DNA of 64,000 nucleotides from CAZWRV01 sp964636325. GTDB taxonomy: Bacteria > Verrucomicrobiota > Lentisphaeria > Victivallales > GWF2-50-93. Below the pieces are notes generated by a model, which worked only from the letters and a program-made list of their open reading frames with translations, did not search any database and was not told the DNA's origin. The stretch lies in NCBI GenBank assembly GCA_964636325.1, contig CAZWRV010000005.1:55749-119748 (forward strand), written 5' to 3'. This document shows, piece after piece, positions 26,401 through 35,051 of the stretch. Position numbers and translations under genes: made by a program. Numbering within the stretch: position 1 is the stretch's first letter; every line of letters starts with the position of its first letter.

Positions 26401-27606
26401 CAGTCCAACGAGTGGAGTCCTATAATCCCCGTGTATCTGAACAACATCTACGTCACCACGGGCGCAATCAATACCAAGACAAAGGATTTCGAGGATTTCG
26501 GGGACGAATGGCTTGTCAGCGACAATACCGCTCCGTCGGACATAGTGATGACCACTCATGCGTCGAAGAGCTACCGCGACTGGTTCGTGTGGCGGCATTG
26601 GCGGGCGTTCCAGAATATTCCCCACCAAAGCCTGTATTATGACGGCGCCATCGAAAATCCCTCGTCCAACCTCTATGCCGGCGCCGGCTATGTCCGCCGC
26701 GACGGCTCGGTCGCCACCACCTACCCCATCCTCGGCGCGCGCGACATCTGCAAGCGGCTCTACAACATGATCATCAAATACTATCCGTTCGTGTGGGTCG
26801 GCTTCCATCAGTCCGGCATGCCGAACATGGCCTACGAGGGATTCGGCACCTGGTCGTGGGACGGCGAGAACTTCAACAGCATCATCAACGACAAGCAGCC
26901 GACCTATCTCGGGGTGTTGACCCCTGCGAAGTTCCGCGCCGAATACATGGGGCACAACATGGGCTGGCCGGTCATGTTTCTTGGGCAGGGGCGCATCCGC
27001 AAAGAGTGGGCCGACGCCGCAGGATGCGAAAACGTGATAGACCATCTCCACGGCCTCTGCCTGCTGCACGACGTGCCGGCGGTGGGCTGGCAGATCGAGG
27101 GCGAACGAGAGAAGGTCTGCGAGCGCACCTACCGCGCCGTCGAGCGGCACCGCCTTTCCAGCCCGGCATATCGATTCGTCCCCTACTGGCGCCAGGACAT
27201 CGTGCAGCTACCGAGGCCGGAGATTCACGCTTCGTTCTACATCCTGCAGGAACCGTGGAAGATCGAGAAGGGGCGCGACTGGGCGTTCTACGCGGAGAAG
27301 CAGGACACGCCCGTCCCGAAAAAGGCAGTGATGATCGTCTACAACGACAGCGACTTCAAGGGCGAGATGCACCTCAATCCCGACTGGAAGAAGATGGGAT
27401 TCGACTCGACGGACGGATTGCTCGTCGAGAACGCCGTCCACAGCACAGGCTTCCGCATCGAGAAGGCCAGGAACGACAAGGGAGAGGAAGTGGACAAGGC
27501 CGTCTTCTTCCCGCGCCCGGATGAGACGGCAAGAATCGAGAACGGCGGGATCGCATTCCCCATGACTCCTTTCAACTACAGGATGATTGTATTGGAGAAA
27601 AGATGA
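23455..27606 (+). CDS. Secreted giant: LamG-like + CBM9 + GH123-like (DUF6067) glycosidase, copy 1
   Basis: 1383 aa from ATG 23455 (GGAG upstream). The signal peptide is KKTCALLAIAAGLAAVHG. Residues 60-270 resemble a laminin-G/concanavalin-like sandwich (FDPDRLHLVALTYADGKVSIYIDG). Residues 285-500 are a CBM9-like domain (KIDGIIEPDEWSDAAEI, WFFEMAVPWSDFYFG). From about residue 700 on it matches the GH123-like/DUF6067 type: LPEWWDNDIGKEEGTPYVGVP, YQFGKRLLPEQI, FGFIATPVRPRKYRTWQDPQ, then a barrel with YPFVWVGFHQSGMPNMAYEGFGTWSWDGENF. GH123 acts on beta-N-acetylgalactosaminides; the substrate here is unproven. The last about 305 codons are identical in DNA to the next gene. Confidence 0.82.
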   Translation: MRPMKKTCALLAIAAGLAAVHGWSSDSILDSRLMYVPFETKSDKYKEQGFRILDQKGMEKGRGTALSDKACEFSEWPLYGKAESETHQINASARWFQTGGDGQAVAFPAEGNWMDGCGSLVFWVKGAGWDVAAPQAEELITLEGEKGRVVFGKTAPKTLSLAAPGAASVSIPIDFDPDRLHLVALTYADGKVSIYIDGQPKAEDVPFAIPEKIKKIIVGQTTSGGKPNKFIDDLSTYDRPLLLSEINRLYVTQGLLEGRDLITVIKTRKPVKIDGIIEPDEWSDAAEITGLLQISGASIYDFSGPSNIASDQSMFWVTYDDQNLYVAHYSPPPAKIAGQDNLVVAMLQNTRLKHDADVDADDCVRVSLLDPYPNGVEYKMLVNGAGTTYDFYSTGIAPDLKLSGTNLSWNPDIRRQSTLTNKGWFFEMAVPWSDFYFGKPLDGRTIRMNFCRLWRQTIQEDHVWCFGNRTAADNTRMSLPAGEVVFAGDKAVVVQLQDVGQIRRGQVDFKANIVNRMGTPQTVTVTVATNSGELKHEEKVELAVDETKPYEFKGKICDFRTHGIIFAVANAADGKVWFRSELPVLRKDRPELRVRKYRSIEKIKLQTNMEFLGQHPLGDIGIALAVRSRADGKAAFENKYRNLANYNPEFEISTEDWPVGTYEAEISFNVKDMKPWIEKVVYERVPLPEWWDNDIGKEEGTPYVGVPYPWNVYPLKVQDDGIYCWARLYQFGKRLLPEQITTWVTPQSSKMLRAPMRLTLKSADGETLDSATADAESKWTKQSSIRVEGVRSIAGKDFSVRNDLWAEYDGLVWCRLTIQPKTKITLDSMELEIPLANEFTDVINTYDYSQRQTGKLPKEGFVCENRPIWLGNGDAGIQWFCETDGWFFQKDNKKMMNVELHPEGVTMRVVMIDVPTEFDKPHVIEFGFIATPVRPRKYRTWQDPQQWGFRGGPGGWYPQGQEFMPAPDWTPGLKAGWTGGLEQSNEWSPIIPVYLNNIYVTTGAINTKTKDFEDFGDEWLVSDNTAPSDIVMTTHASKSYRDWFVWRHWRAFQNIPHQSLYYDGAIENPSSNLYAGAGYVRRDGSVATTYPILGARDICKRLYNMIIKYYPFVWVGFHQSGMPNMAYEGFGTWSWDGENFNSIINDKQPTYLGVLTPAKFRAEYMGHNMGWPVMFLGQGRIRKEWADAAGCENVIDHLHGLCLLHDVPAVGWQIEGEREKVCERTYRAVERHRLSSPAYRFVPYWRQDIVQLPRPEIHASFYILQEPWKIEKGRDWAFYAEKQDTPVPKKAVMIVYNDSDFKGEMHLNPDWKKMGFDSTDGLLVENAVHSTGFRIEKARNDKGEEVDKAVFFPRPDETARIENGGIAFPMTPFNYRMIVLEKR
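26675..27590. repeat. 916-bp block identical to 30949-31864
   Basis: From ATGCCGGCGCCGG to AGGATGATTGT the two genes read the same base for base as far as I can compare, at an offset of 4274. Outside it they are only similar, with further near-identical patches (about 25708-25920 and 26225-26335). Confidence 0.9.
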
Positions 27607-30600
27607 CTGGCTCGGATATCAGGAATCGTATGAATTTAAATGAAATAAGGCGAGACGAGAAGATTACACTGGACCGGGTATTCTTAATTCTTATGCTGAA
27701 CCTGTCCGTTTCCGCCGCATATGCCGCAGACGAGCCATGGTTCCGATTTGAAAACGGGCGGCCGATTTATGTCCGCAGCTATGAGCCGGGCCTGGATCCG
27801 GATTACGGCAAAGTTGGAAAACGAGGATTAGTCTGGTATGCGGCGTTCGACGGCGATCTGAAATCATACGGCATAAACCCGGACAATCGGTCGGATGTCC
27901 TCAAGATCGATGGAGTTGTCGAAGGCGGCACTTCCGACCATTTGAGCTTCGTTCCAGGCTTGCGCGGACAGGCCTTGACTGTAAAAGAAGACATAAATGC
28001 AGGCGTCCTATTCAAAGGTCTGGAAAAGATCACCGCGTCTACGCAGGGAACCATCGTGGTCTGGATGCATACCAAGGATGCCAGCATAAGTGGTTACAAC
28101 AGCTTTTTCGAGACTGGCCAGATCAATCTTGTTACATGGATGCCAGGCGCAGCCGCCATCCAGGGGCTGGGGCCGTCGCATCAGTCCTTGTCCGCTTCTT
28201 TCACGAACGCCTGCAATGATGTCAAGGGCTGGAACATGTATGCCGCAACCTGGTCCGATGATTTCTACCAGATATATGTCAACGGGATACCAGTCCACCA
28301 GGGGAAAGGCAATAAAATCCCCGGCATCCCATATTTGATGCTCCGCAGCATTTCATCAAGCCCGAAGGGGCTTGCAAACAGGCATACCTACGACGAAGCG
28401 GCCATCTACAACCGCCAGCTTTCCGTGGGCGAACTTCGCAAGCAGTTCCTTTCCATATTGAATCCTATTACCGATCAGCGCATCAGCATTCCTCATGTAA
28501 AGGCGGAAGTGGCTATTGACGGAAAGATCAATGACGCCGAATGGGGCGGTGCCGCCCGCGTGACTGGAATGCTGGAGGGAACGCCTACCGGAGAAGTAGG
28601 CAGCGGACAGCTTGCCGATCCGCAGAACAGTTTTCATGTGCAGTTTGACGACAAATATCTCCATATCGCGGTTCGTTCGCCATATCCGGATGCGATACTG
28701 CAATCCCGCCAGCTGACCGTCGCGCTCAGCGGCGCATTGAAAACGGTGGCTTCAGTCCGTGATGCGGTTGATCCGTCCGTCGAGGACGTCTTCGAGTTCC
28801 TGATCTCCCCCTTGGACAAGGATGGCAGCCCCACGAAGGTCTATTGCCTTATGGTCAACGGACGGAATCAGGTCACCGACGGAACATGGAGCTCCTCCGC
28901 TCTGCCGGCGGGGACGCTTGACAAATCCTGGAACGCAAATTGGCGTGCGGCTACAAAAGAATACGACAACGAGTGGGTTTGCGAAGCGGCAATCCCGTGG
29001 GCGGATCTCGGCATTATCCCGTCGGCAGGACAGGCGGTCGGTTTCAATGTCGCGCGCACCTGGAGGCTCCTCAAGGACGGGATGGATGAATGGGCATGGG
29101 GAAGACGTCCGACCGTCGTCCTCACTCCCGATCCGGCGACAAACTATCGCACCGTCTTCGATGTTGCGGAACATATTCCACTGGGCACGCTTATCCTTGG
29201 CGCCGCCGACACCCCCATAATGCAGGTTGAAAGACTGGGGGACCTGCTCGAAGGGCGTGGCGATTTCCGGGCGGTTGTCCGCAACCCCTGCACCCACACG
29301 ACAAATGTTCAGATATTATTGACGACCAATACGGGATTGGAACTCGAAAGGAGGTCAGTTGGCATCGAAGCGGACAAGACTGCGGTCGTCGAGTCCGTTC
29401 GTATCATGGACAAGGGGGGCGATGCCGCTCTCGCCTTGGAGCTGCGCGACGCCAAGCAGCAAATCACCGCGCGCAACGAATGGAATTTTATCAGGGATCA
29501 TGCGTTCGAAGTCACACTCCGCCGTCTGCCGTCTGCCGGAAAAATCGTTGTGAAGCTGAACTGCGCGTCATTGGCGCCCATGGACGCAAAAACGCTTCAC
29601 GCTGAAATCGTGGTGAGGAATTCGAGCGGCAAAACATTGAAAACAGTCAAAAGTGACAAGTTTCAAAGCTACTGCAAGGCGGTAGATGTCGTGACCGACG
29701 ATCTGGCCGTCGGAGATTACTTTTTAGATGTAGTAATCATGTCGGCAGGAAAGCCTGCGGCCGAGGCGAAGGGGATTCCATATTCCAAAAAACCACTGCC
29801 GGAATGGTGGGACAACGACATCGGCAAGGAGGAAGGCACGCCATACGTTGGGGTGCCATATCCCTGGACCGCGATGAAGGCCGCCGGTGACGTGGTTCAG
29901 TGCTGGGGGCGCGAGTATCAGTTCGGCCGCCGTCTTTTGCCGGTGCAGATTGCAAACGAAGGTGCCCATGCATCGGAGATGCTGCGCGCCCCCATGCGGC
30001 TGACGGTGAAGTCGGCCGACGGCGAGACGCTTGATTCCGCCACGGCGGACGCCGAAACCAAGTGGACGAAACAGAGCTCCATCCGGGTCGAGGGCGTGCG
30101 TTCCATCGCCGGGAAGGATTTTTCAGTCCGGAACGATTTGTGGGCGGAGTACGACGGCCTGCTCTGGTGCCGTCTGACCATCCAGCCAAAAAACAAGATC
30201 ACTCTGAGCTCAATGGAGCTTGAGATTCCGCTCACCAAGGAGTTCACGGACGTCATCAACGCCTACGACTATGGGCTGACGCGAACCGGCAAGCTGCCCA
30301 AGGACGGGCTTGTATGTTCGAACAGACCGATCTGGCTGGGCAACGGCGACGGCGGCATCCAATGGCTCTGCGAGACGGACGGCTGGTTCTTCCAGAAGGA
30401 CAACCAGAAGATGATGAACGTCGAGATGCACCCCGAGGGGGTCTCCCTGCGAGTGGTAATGATTGATGTCCCCACCGAGTTCGAAGAACCCCACACCGTT
30501 GAGTTCGGCTTCATCGCAACGCCGGTGCGCCCAAGGAAATACCGGACATGGCAGGATCCGCAGCAGTGGGGGTTCCGCGGCGGGCCGGGCGGCTGGTATC

Positions 30601-31883
30601 CGAAGGGGCAGGAATTCCTTCCCGCGCCGGAATTTTATCCCGGGTTGAAATGCGGTTATACCGGAGGTCTCGACCAGCCCAATGAATGGAGTCCGATAAT
30701 TCCCATGTCCTTGGGCTGCATCTATGTCACGACCGGATGCATCAATTCAAACACGGAGGATTTCGAAGATTTCGGAGACGAATGGCTGGCCGATGACAAC
30801 ACGGCGCCGGCAGTTCTCGTAACGACTACGCATGCGTCGAAGAGCTACCGCGACTGGTTCGTGTGGCGGCATTGGCGCGCCATGCAAAATATCCCGCATC
30901 AAGGTCTTTACTACGATGCCGCCGCTGAAAACCCCTCATCAAATCTCCATGCCGGCGCCGGCTATGTCCGCCGCGACGGCTCGGTCGCCACCACCTACCC
31001 CATCCTCGGCGCGCGCGACATCTGCAAGCGGCTCTACAACATGATCATCAAATACTATCCGTTCGTGTGGGTCGGCTTCCATCAGTCCGGCATGCCGAAC
31101 ATGGCCTACGAGGGATTCGGCACCTGGTCGTGGGACGGCGAGAACTTCAACAGCATCATCAACGACAAGCAGCCGACCTATCTCGGGGTGTTGACCCCTG
31201 CGAAGTTCCGCGCCGAATACATGGGGCACAACATGGGCTGGCCGGTCATGTTTCTTGGGCAGGGGCGCATCCGCAAAGAGTGGGCCGACGCCGCAGGATG
31301 CGAAAACGTGATAGACCATCTCCACGGCCTCTGCCTGCTGCACGACGTGCCGGCGGTGGGCTGGCAGATCGAGGGCGAACGAGAGAAGGTCTGCGAGCGC
31401 ACCTACCGCGCCGTCGAGCGGCACCGCCTTTCCAGCCCGGCATATCGATTCGTCCCCTACTGGCGCCAGGACATCGTGCAGCTACCGAGGCCGGAGATTC
31501 ACGCTTCGTTCTACATCCTGCAGGAACCGTGGAAGATCGAGAAGGGGCGCGACTGGGCGTTCTACGCGGAGAAGCAGGACACGCCCGTCCCGAAAAAGGC
31601 AGTGATGATCGTCTACAACGACAGCGACTTCAAGGGCGAGATGCACCTCAATCCCGACTGGAAGAAGATGGGATTCGACTCGACGGACGGATTGCTCGTC
31701 GAGAACGCCGTCCACAGCACAGGCTTCCGCATCGAGAAGGCCAGGAACGACAAGGGAGAGGAAGTGGACAAGGCCGTCTTCTTCCCGCGCCCGGATGAGA
31801 CGGCAAGAATCGAGAACGGCGGGATCGCATTCCCCATGACTCCTTTCAACTACAGGATGATTGTCTTCACCCAGTATAAATGA
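27603..31883 (+). CDS. Secreted giant: LamG-like + CBM9 + GH123-like (DUF6067) glycosidase, copy 2
   Basis: 1426 aa, a tandem paralogue of the preceding gene, starting in an ATGA overlap with its stop. The signal region is FLILMLNLSVSAAYAAD. A LamG-like sandwich (about 70-290, GWNMYAATWSDDFYQIYVNGI) is followed by CBM9 (EVAIDGKINDAEWGGAARV, WVCEAAIPWADLGIIP), a linker of beta domains, and the GH123-like part from LPEWWDNDIGKEEGTPYVG on (VVQCWGREYQFGRRLLPVQI). The N-terminal halves of the two proteins differ strongly while the catalytic ends are identical. This fits enzymes with one catalytic activity but different glycan-binding parts, or recent gene conversion. Confidence 0.82.
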   Translation: MTGSDIRNRMNLNEIRRDEKITLDRVFLILMLNLSVSAAYAADEPWFRFENGRPIYVRSYEPGLDPDYGKVGKRGLVWYAAFDGDLKSYGINPDNRSDVLKIDGVVEGGTSDHLSFVPGLRGQALTVKEDINAGVLFKGLEKITASTQGTIVVWMHTKDASISGYNSFFETGQINLVTWMPGAAAIQGLGPSHQSLSASFTNACNDVKGWNMYAATWSDDFYQIYVNGIPVHQGKGNKIPGIPYLMLRSISSSPKGLANRHTYDEAAIYNRQLSVGELRKQFLSILNPITDQRISIPHVKAEVAIDGKINDAEWGGAARVTGMLEGTPTGEVGSGQLADPQNSFHVQFDDKYLHIAVRSPYPDAILQSRQLTVALSGALKTVASVRDAVDPSVEDVFEFLISPLDKDGSPTKVYCLMVNGRNQVTDGTWSSSALPAGTLDKSWNANWRAATKEYDNEWVCEAAIPWADLGIIPSAGQAVGFNVARTWRLLKDGMDEWAWGRRPTVVLTPDPATNYRTVFDVAEHIPLGTLILGAADTPIMQVERLGDLLEGRGDFRAVVRNPCTHTTNVQILLTTNTGLELERRSVGIEADKTAVVESVRIMDKGGDAALALELRDAKQQITARNEWNFIRDHAFEVTLRRLPSAGKIVVKLNCASLAPMDAKTLHAEIVVRNSSGKTLKTVKSDKFQSYCKAVDVVTDDLAVGDYFLDVVIMSAGKPAAEAKGIPYSKKPLPEWWDNDIGKEEGTPYVGVPYPWTAMKAAGDVVQCWGREYQFGRRLLPVQIANEGAHASEMLRAPMRLTVKSADGETLDSATADAETKWTKQSSIRVEGVRSIAGKDFSVRNDLWAEYDGLLWCRLTIQPKNKITLSSMELEIPLTKEFTDVINAYDYGLTRTGKLPKDGLVCSNRPIWLGNGDGGIQWLCETDGWFFQKDNQKMMNVEMHPEGVSLRVVMIDVPTEFEEPHTVEFGFIATPVRPRKYRTWQDPQQWGFRGGPGGWYPKGQEFLPAPEFYPGLKCGYTGGLDQPNEWSPIIPMSLGCIYVTTGCINSNTEDFEDFGDEWLADDNTAPAVLVTTTHASKSYRDWFVWRHWRAMQNIPHQGLYYDAAAENPSSNLHAGAGYVRRDGSVATTYPILGARDICKRLYNMIIKYYPFVWVGFHQSGMPNMAYEGFGTWSWDGENFNSIINDKQPTYLGVLTPAKFRAEYMGHNMGWPVMFLGQGRIRKEWADAAGCENVIDHLHGLCLLHDVPAVGWQIEGEREKVCERTYRAVERHRLSSPAYRFVPYWRQDIVQLPRPEIHASFYILQEPWKIEKGRDWAFYAEKQDTPVPKKAVMIVYNDSDFKGEMHLNPDWKKMGFDSTDGLLVENAVHSTGFRIEKARNDKGEEVDKAVFFPRPDETARIENGGIAFPMTPFNYRMIVFTQYK
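30949..31864. repeat. 916-bp block identical to 26675-27590
   Basis: Second copy of the identical 3' block. It ends 19 bases before the stop of the second giant gene, after which the two genes differ (VLEKR against VFTQYK). Confidence 0.9.
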
Positions 31884-31923
31884 TTGCTATTTTAACAAAA
31901 GAAAAAATGGGAGATCCGGATAG

Positions 31924-33882
31924 ATGACGACAATTGACAAGTCGGAAAAGGAATGGATCATAAAGGGAGGCGGCCTGGTTTTGGCGGTCGGCCGCAAGAA
32001 CGGGTGTCTGACGCGCCTGGAAATCCAGACGAACAAAGCTTTCGAATGGACCCATCATGAAGGCAATGTCACAGTGAGGGACGACAGGATCGAGCATGTT
32101 TTCGGGCGGGAGCATCTGCAGCATGTACGATTTTCGATCCAGGGCCAGATGCTTCATATCGAGAAGCATTTCAAAGGCGCGCCTTGGCGACTGGAGGAGA
32201 CCTATCGCGCTGACTGCGAGGTCATTCATTGGGAAGCCCGGGCCATCATGGAACGAGGGGACTTCCGATCATGCGCCATTGATTTTCATATTCCCTGGCC
32301 GCAGCCGCTGTATCACATGTCCTTCTGGGCTGCGAAGGACGGTATGCCGTCGGCACCGCATCGCTTTGCGGGCATCGAACTTGAGTACGGCGAGATCACA
32401 AGCGGAATCCTGATGCCGGCCTTGGTGTCATACAGGACCGACAAGGATGCCGGCCTACTGACGGCCATGCCGTTCGATTTCAAGACTCCGCGCTTCCGCT
32501 TCATCAGCGGCTACCGCGAACCTGACCTGAGAGCCAGTTTCGACTGGATGGCCTTGTCTCCCGGCAAACCTGCGCGTGCAAGTCTCCTGCTGCGCGGGAC
32601 AGGCGGCGCCTGGCGGCCGACGCTGGGGTGGCTCTATGAACGCTTCAAGGAATATTTCGAGCCGCGCTCCAGGCTTATAGATGATCTCTGGGGAGGGCAT
32701 GTCTCGGGCAGCCCCAAGGTCTCGCTGAAGGAGGCGAAGGACATGGCGAGGCTGGGTCTGCGCTGGCACGAAATCCACGGCCACTTCCCCTACTACGGAG
32801 AGTATCATCCGGAGGGGATGAAGTCCTGGAATCTGGTTCATCCGCTGACGAACTGTCCGAAGGTGTCTGGAATAAACCCGGCAATGATCCGGCAAACCAT
32901 CCGCAACCTCCACAAGGCCGGCTCGGCCGCGCTCCCGTATATACAGCCGGTCGGCGGCGGAAGCTACCGACTTGGCCCTGAAATCCTGGAGAGATCCAAA
33001 ATGCGCGATTGCCACGGCGAGATCATGAGCGACGCGGATGCGTCAGGAATCAACTACTACCTGAATTCCGATCCGTCCCTGCCGTTCGGCAAAGACATGA
33101 TGCGGCAGATCAGGGGGATGGTTTCGCGCTACCCCGAGATGGACGGGGTATTCCTCGATCAGGCCTGCTACAATTTCGCCGATACTGCGCATGACGACGG
33201 TATCACCGCTATCAACAACCGGCCCTGCTATATGATCGGATTCAACTATCAGCCCCACTTGGAACTGCTGTCGCGCCTGCTGCACCCCCGCAAAGTCATA
33301 ATCGGCAACGGCCCGCATTGCATCGGGATCATGAAATATATCGACGGTTTCATGGCCGAGGGATCCGGATGGCTGTGCGATCATATGCAGTATTACGGGC
33401 TGGCAAAGCCTATGTTCTTCCTGGTCTACAACACCTCGGACAGGGACATTGAACTGATGTTCCAGCGCTGCCTAATTTACGCCGCCGGATATTCCAGCTA
33501 TACTGCAGTGATGCCGTCCAAGAATCTTTACGACAGATATCTGCCGCTTGTCCACCGGCTGTTCAGGCGCCGGTGGATTTTCGACGCCGACCCACTCAGG
33601 ATGCCCACCGGATTCAAGGGGAACGTGTTCCGAAGCCCGACGGGAACTCTGCTGGCCAGCGTGGTCAGCGAGGAACCGCGACTCCGGGGGAGGAAGCTCC
33701 AAGGGTGCGGCATCATGGTGAAGACGGCCGACACCGAGGGCGTGACGCGTGTGACCCTGCAACAGCCCGGAGGCGGAATCACGGCCATTCCTTTCACGAA
33801 GGACAACGGCGCAGTCCACTTCGACGTCCCCGGAGATACCGTGGCCGCCGTGGCGGAACTGCATTTGCAAGCCAAGTCGTAA
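31924..33882 (+). CDS. Glycosidase-like (TIM-barrel) protein without signal peptide
   Basis: 652 aa, the last gene of module B, 40 bases after the second giant. The N-terminal 220 residues look like a beta-supersandwich (WIIKGGGLVLAVGRKNGCLT, EEIHWEARA-like strands, ASFDWMALSPGKPARASLLL). From about residue 255 a barrel is suggested: LGLRWHEIHGHFPYYGEYHPEG, KAGSAALPYIQPVGGG, and MDGVFLDQACYNFAD, whose Asp is a candidate catalytic residue as in GH31/GH36-like enzymes. YIDGFMAEGSGW may hold a second acid. A C-terminal beta domain follows. No export signal, so probably cytoplasmic. Family assignment is by pattern only. Confidence 0.68.
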   Translation: MTTIDKSEKEWIIKGGGLVLAVGRKNGCLTRLEIQTNKAFEWTHHEGNVTVRDDRIEHVFGREHLQHVRFSIQGQMLHIEKHFKGAPWRLEETYRADCEVIHWEARAIMERGDFRSCAIDFHIPWPQPLYHMSFWAAKDGMPSAPHRFAGIELEYGEITSGILMPALVSYRTDKDAGLLTAMPFDFKTPRFRFISGYREPDLRASFDWMALSPGKPARASLLLRGTGGAWRPTLGWLYERFKEYFEPRSRLIDDLWGGHVSGSPKVSLKEAKDMARLGLRWHEIHGHFPYYGEYHPEGMKSWNLVHPLTNCPKVSGINPAMIRQTIRNLHKAGSAALPYIQPVGGGSYRLGPEILERSKMRDCHGEIMSDADASGINYYLNSDPSLPFGKDMMRQIRGMVSRYPEMDGVFLDQACYNFADTAHDDGITAINNRPCYMIGFNYQPHLELLSRLLHPRKVIIGNGPHCIGIMKYIDGFMAEGSGWLCDHMQYYGLAKPMFFLVYNTSDRDIELMFQRCLIYAAGYSSYTAVMPSKNLYDRYLPLVHRLFRRRWIFDADPLRMPTGFKGNVFRSPTGTLLASVVSEEPRLRGRKLQGCGIMVKTADTEGVTRVTLQQPGGGITAIPFTKDNGAVHFDVPGDTVAAVAELHLQAKS

Positions 33883-33945
33883 CGACTGGCGAATAATGTG
33901 CCGCATTGCACCTAATTGCCGCAGTATGAATTGATTAGGTACGGC

Positions 33946-34881
33946 TCACTTCATGTCGAATCCGCCGGAAAACAATGCGGCGCCGCTGCCGTAGTATTGG
34001 GCCTCGCCAGTGAAGAAAGTAATGCGTCGCTCCGGATCAACGAAAAATGCGATATGCGCGTCGAAGTATGCGACGTTGAAGCCGGACTTGTGGGTGCGCG
34101 ACCAGCCTATGAGCGGGCTGGCGCCGCCGAGAACCAAGGGTCTGAAGGCCTGAACTTTATCTACCATTTCATGATCTGCGAAAAGCGCCTTGCGATTGAT
34201 GCCTCTTTCTGTCATGCGCATGAGCGGACCGCGGACAGTATAGTTAGTCTGGTAATATGCATATCCGTCTGTCCCTATATAGAAGTCCTCTTCGTAGTTG
34301 CAGTGATAGTTTCCGCCGTTGAAGGGGCGGGTCAATCCGTAGTTGGCGTCTTCCGGAGTCGTAATGCATTTGCCGCCCCAGGGTTTCTGCGGCTCGCTGC
34401 GTTCGACCTGGGGGCATGCGATGGCGACGCCTCTGGCGGGCAAATAGTTGCCAAGCGTAAGCTGCCCAACATGGCATATGTTCTGCTCGCCGGTCGGCCC
34501 GTTGCGTCCTGAGCCCGGCGTGCCGGATTTGCAACTTCCCCAGTCGTCGTCGTAGACATTAGTATAGTAGAAGGATCTGTTATAGCCTGTGGATCCCCAG
34601 TTCCAGCCGATCAAATCCTTGCCGTGAACGCTGAACTCGTCGTTGTCGCAGGCATAGGATGCGTTCGCCGTGATCATTCCGCGGAGAACCCCGGTGCACT
34701 GGGCGAGCGTAGCCGTATCCTTGGCCTGCTTCAGCGCGGGGAGAAGTATCGCCATCAAAATGGAGATTATCGCGATCACTACAAGAAGCTCGATGAGAGT
34801 GAAATTTTTCCGAAGGGGAAAGATTCCGAAACTGCGGGCACGTATGCACATCTTAATTTTGCGCCATTTCATATTGTTCAT
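33946..34881 (-). CDS. Pseudopilin-like protein (module C)
   Basis: 311 aa. A leader of 26 residues ends in Asn and is followed by FTLIELLVVIAIISIL with Glu31 at +5, then MAILLPALKQAKDTATLAQC. The C-terminal part has HKSGFNVAYFDAHIAFF, the F-D-A-H version of the family's H-x-D-G motif. The body is Tyr/Gly/Asn-rich. It is convergent with module B and lies downstream of the large heparinase-like gene on the same strand, which it probably accompanies. ATG 34881 is used; ATG 34872 is an alternative. Confidence 0.88.
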   Translation of the reverse strand: MNNMKWRKIKMCIRARSFGIFPLRKNFTLIELLVVIAIISILMAILLPALKQAKDTATLAQCTGVLRGMITANASYACDNDEFSVHGKDLIGWNWGSTGYNRSFYYTNVYDDDWGSCKSGTPGSGRNGPTGEQNICHVGQLTLGNYLPARGVAIACPQVERSEPQKPWGGKCITTPEDANYGLTRPFNGGNYHCNYEEDFYIGTDGYAYYQTNYTVRGPLMRMTERGINRKALFADHEMVDKVQAFRPLVLGGASPLIGWSRTHKSGFNVAYFDAHIAFFVDPERRITFFTGEAQYYGSGAALFSGGFDMK

Positions 34882-35051
34882 CCCTTATATAATTCTTTCT
34901 TTATATCAGCCAACCGGCGTATGGAAGGTTTTGCCGGTCAAAACCGCATCCTCATTTTCTTGCCGGTAAAACTGGGAAGAAACCCGGAATAATTGACGGA
35001 TTCGAGTGATTCGATTGACTTCAAATCCCTTGATTGAGATTCTCCTCCAAT

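Noticed and set aside
25957..27150. 397-codon minus-strand open frame within the first giant glycosidase
   Set aside because: Antisense shadow in GC-rich coding DNA. The part of it inside the identical block recurs in the second giant simply because the DNA is the same.
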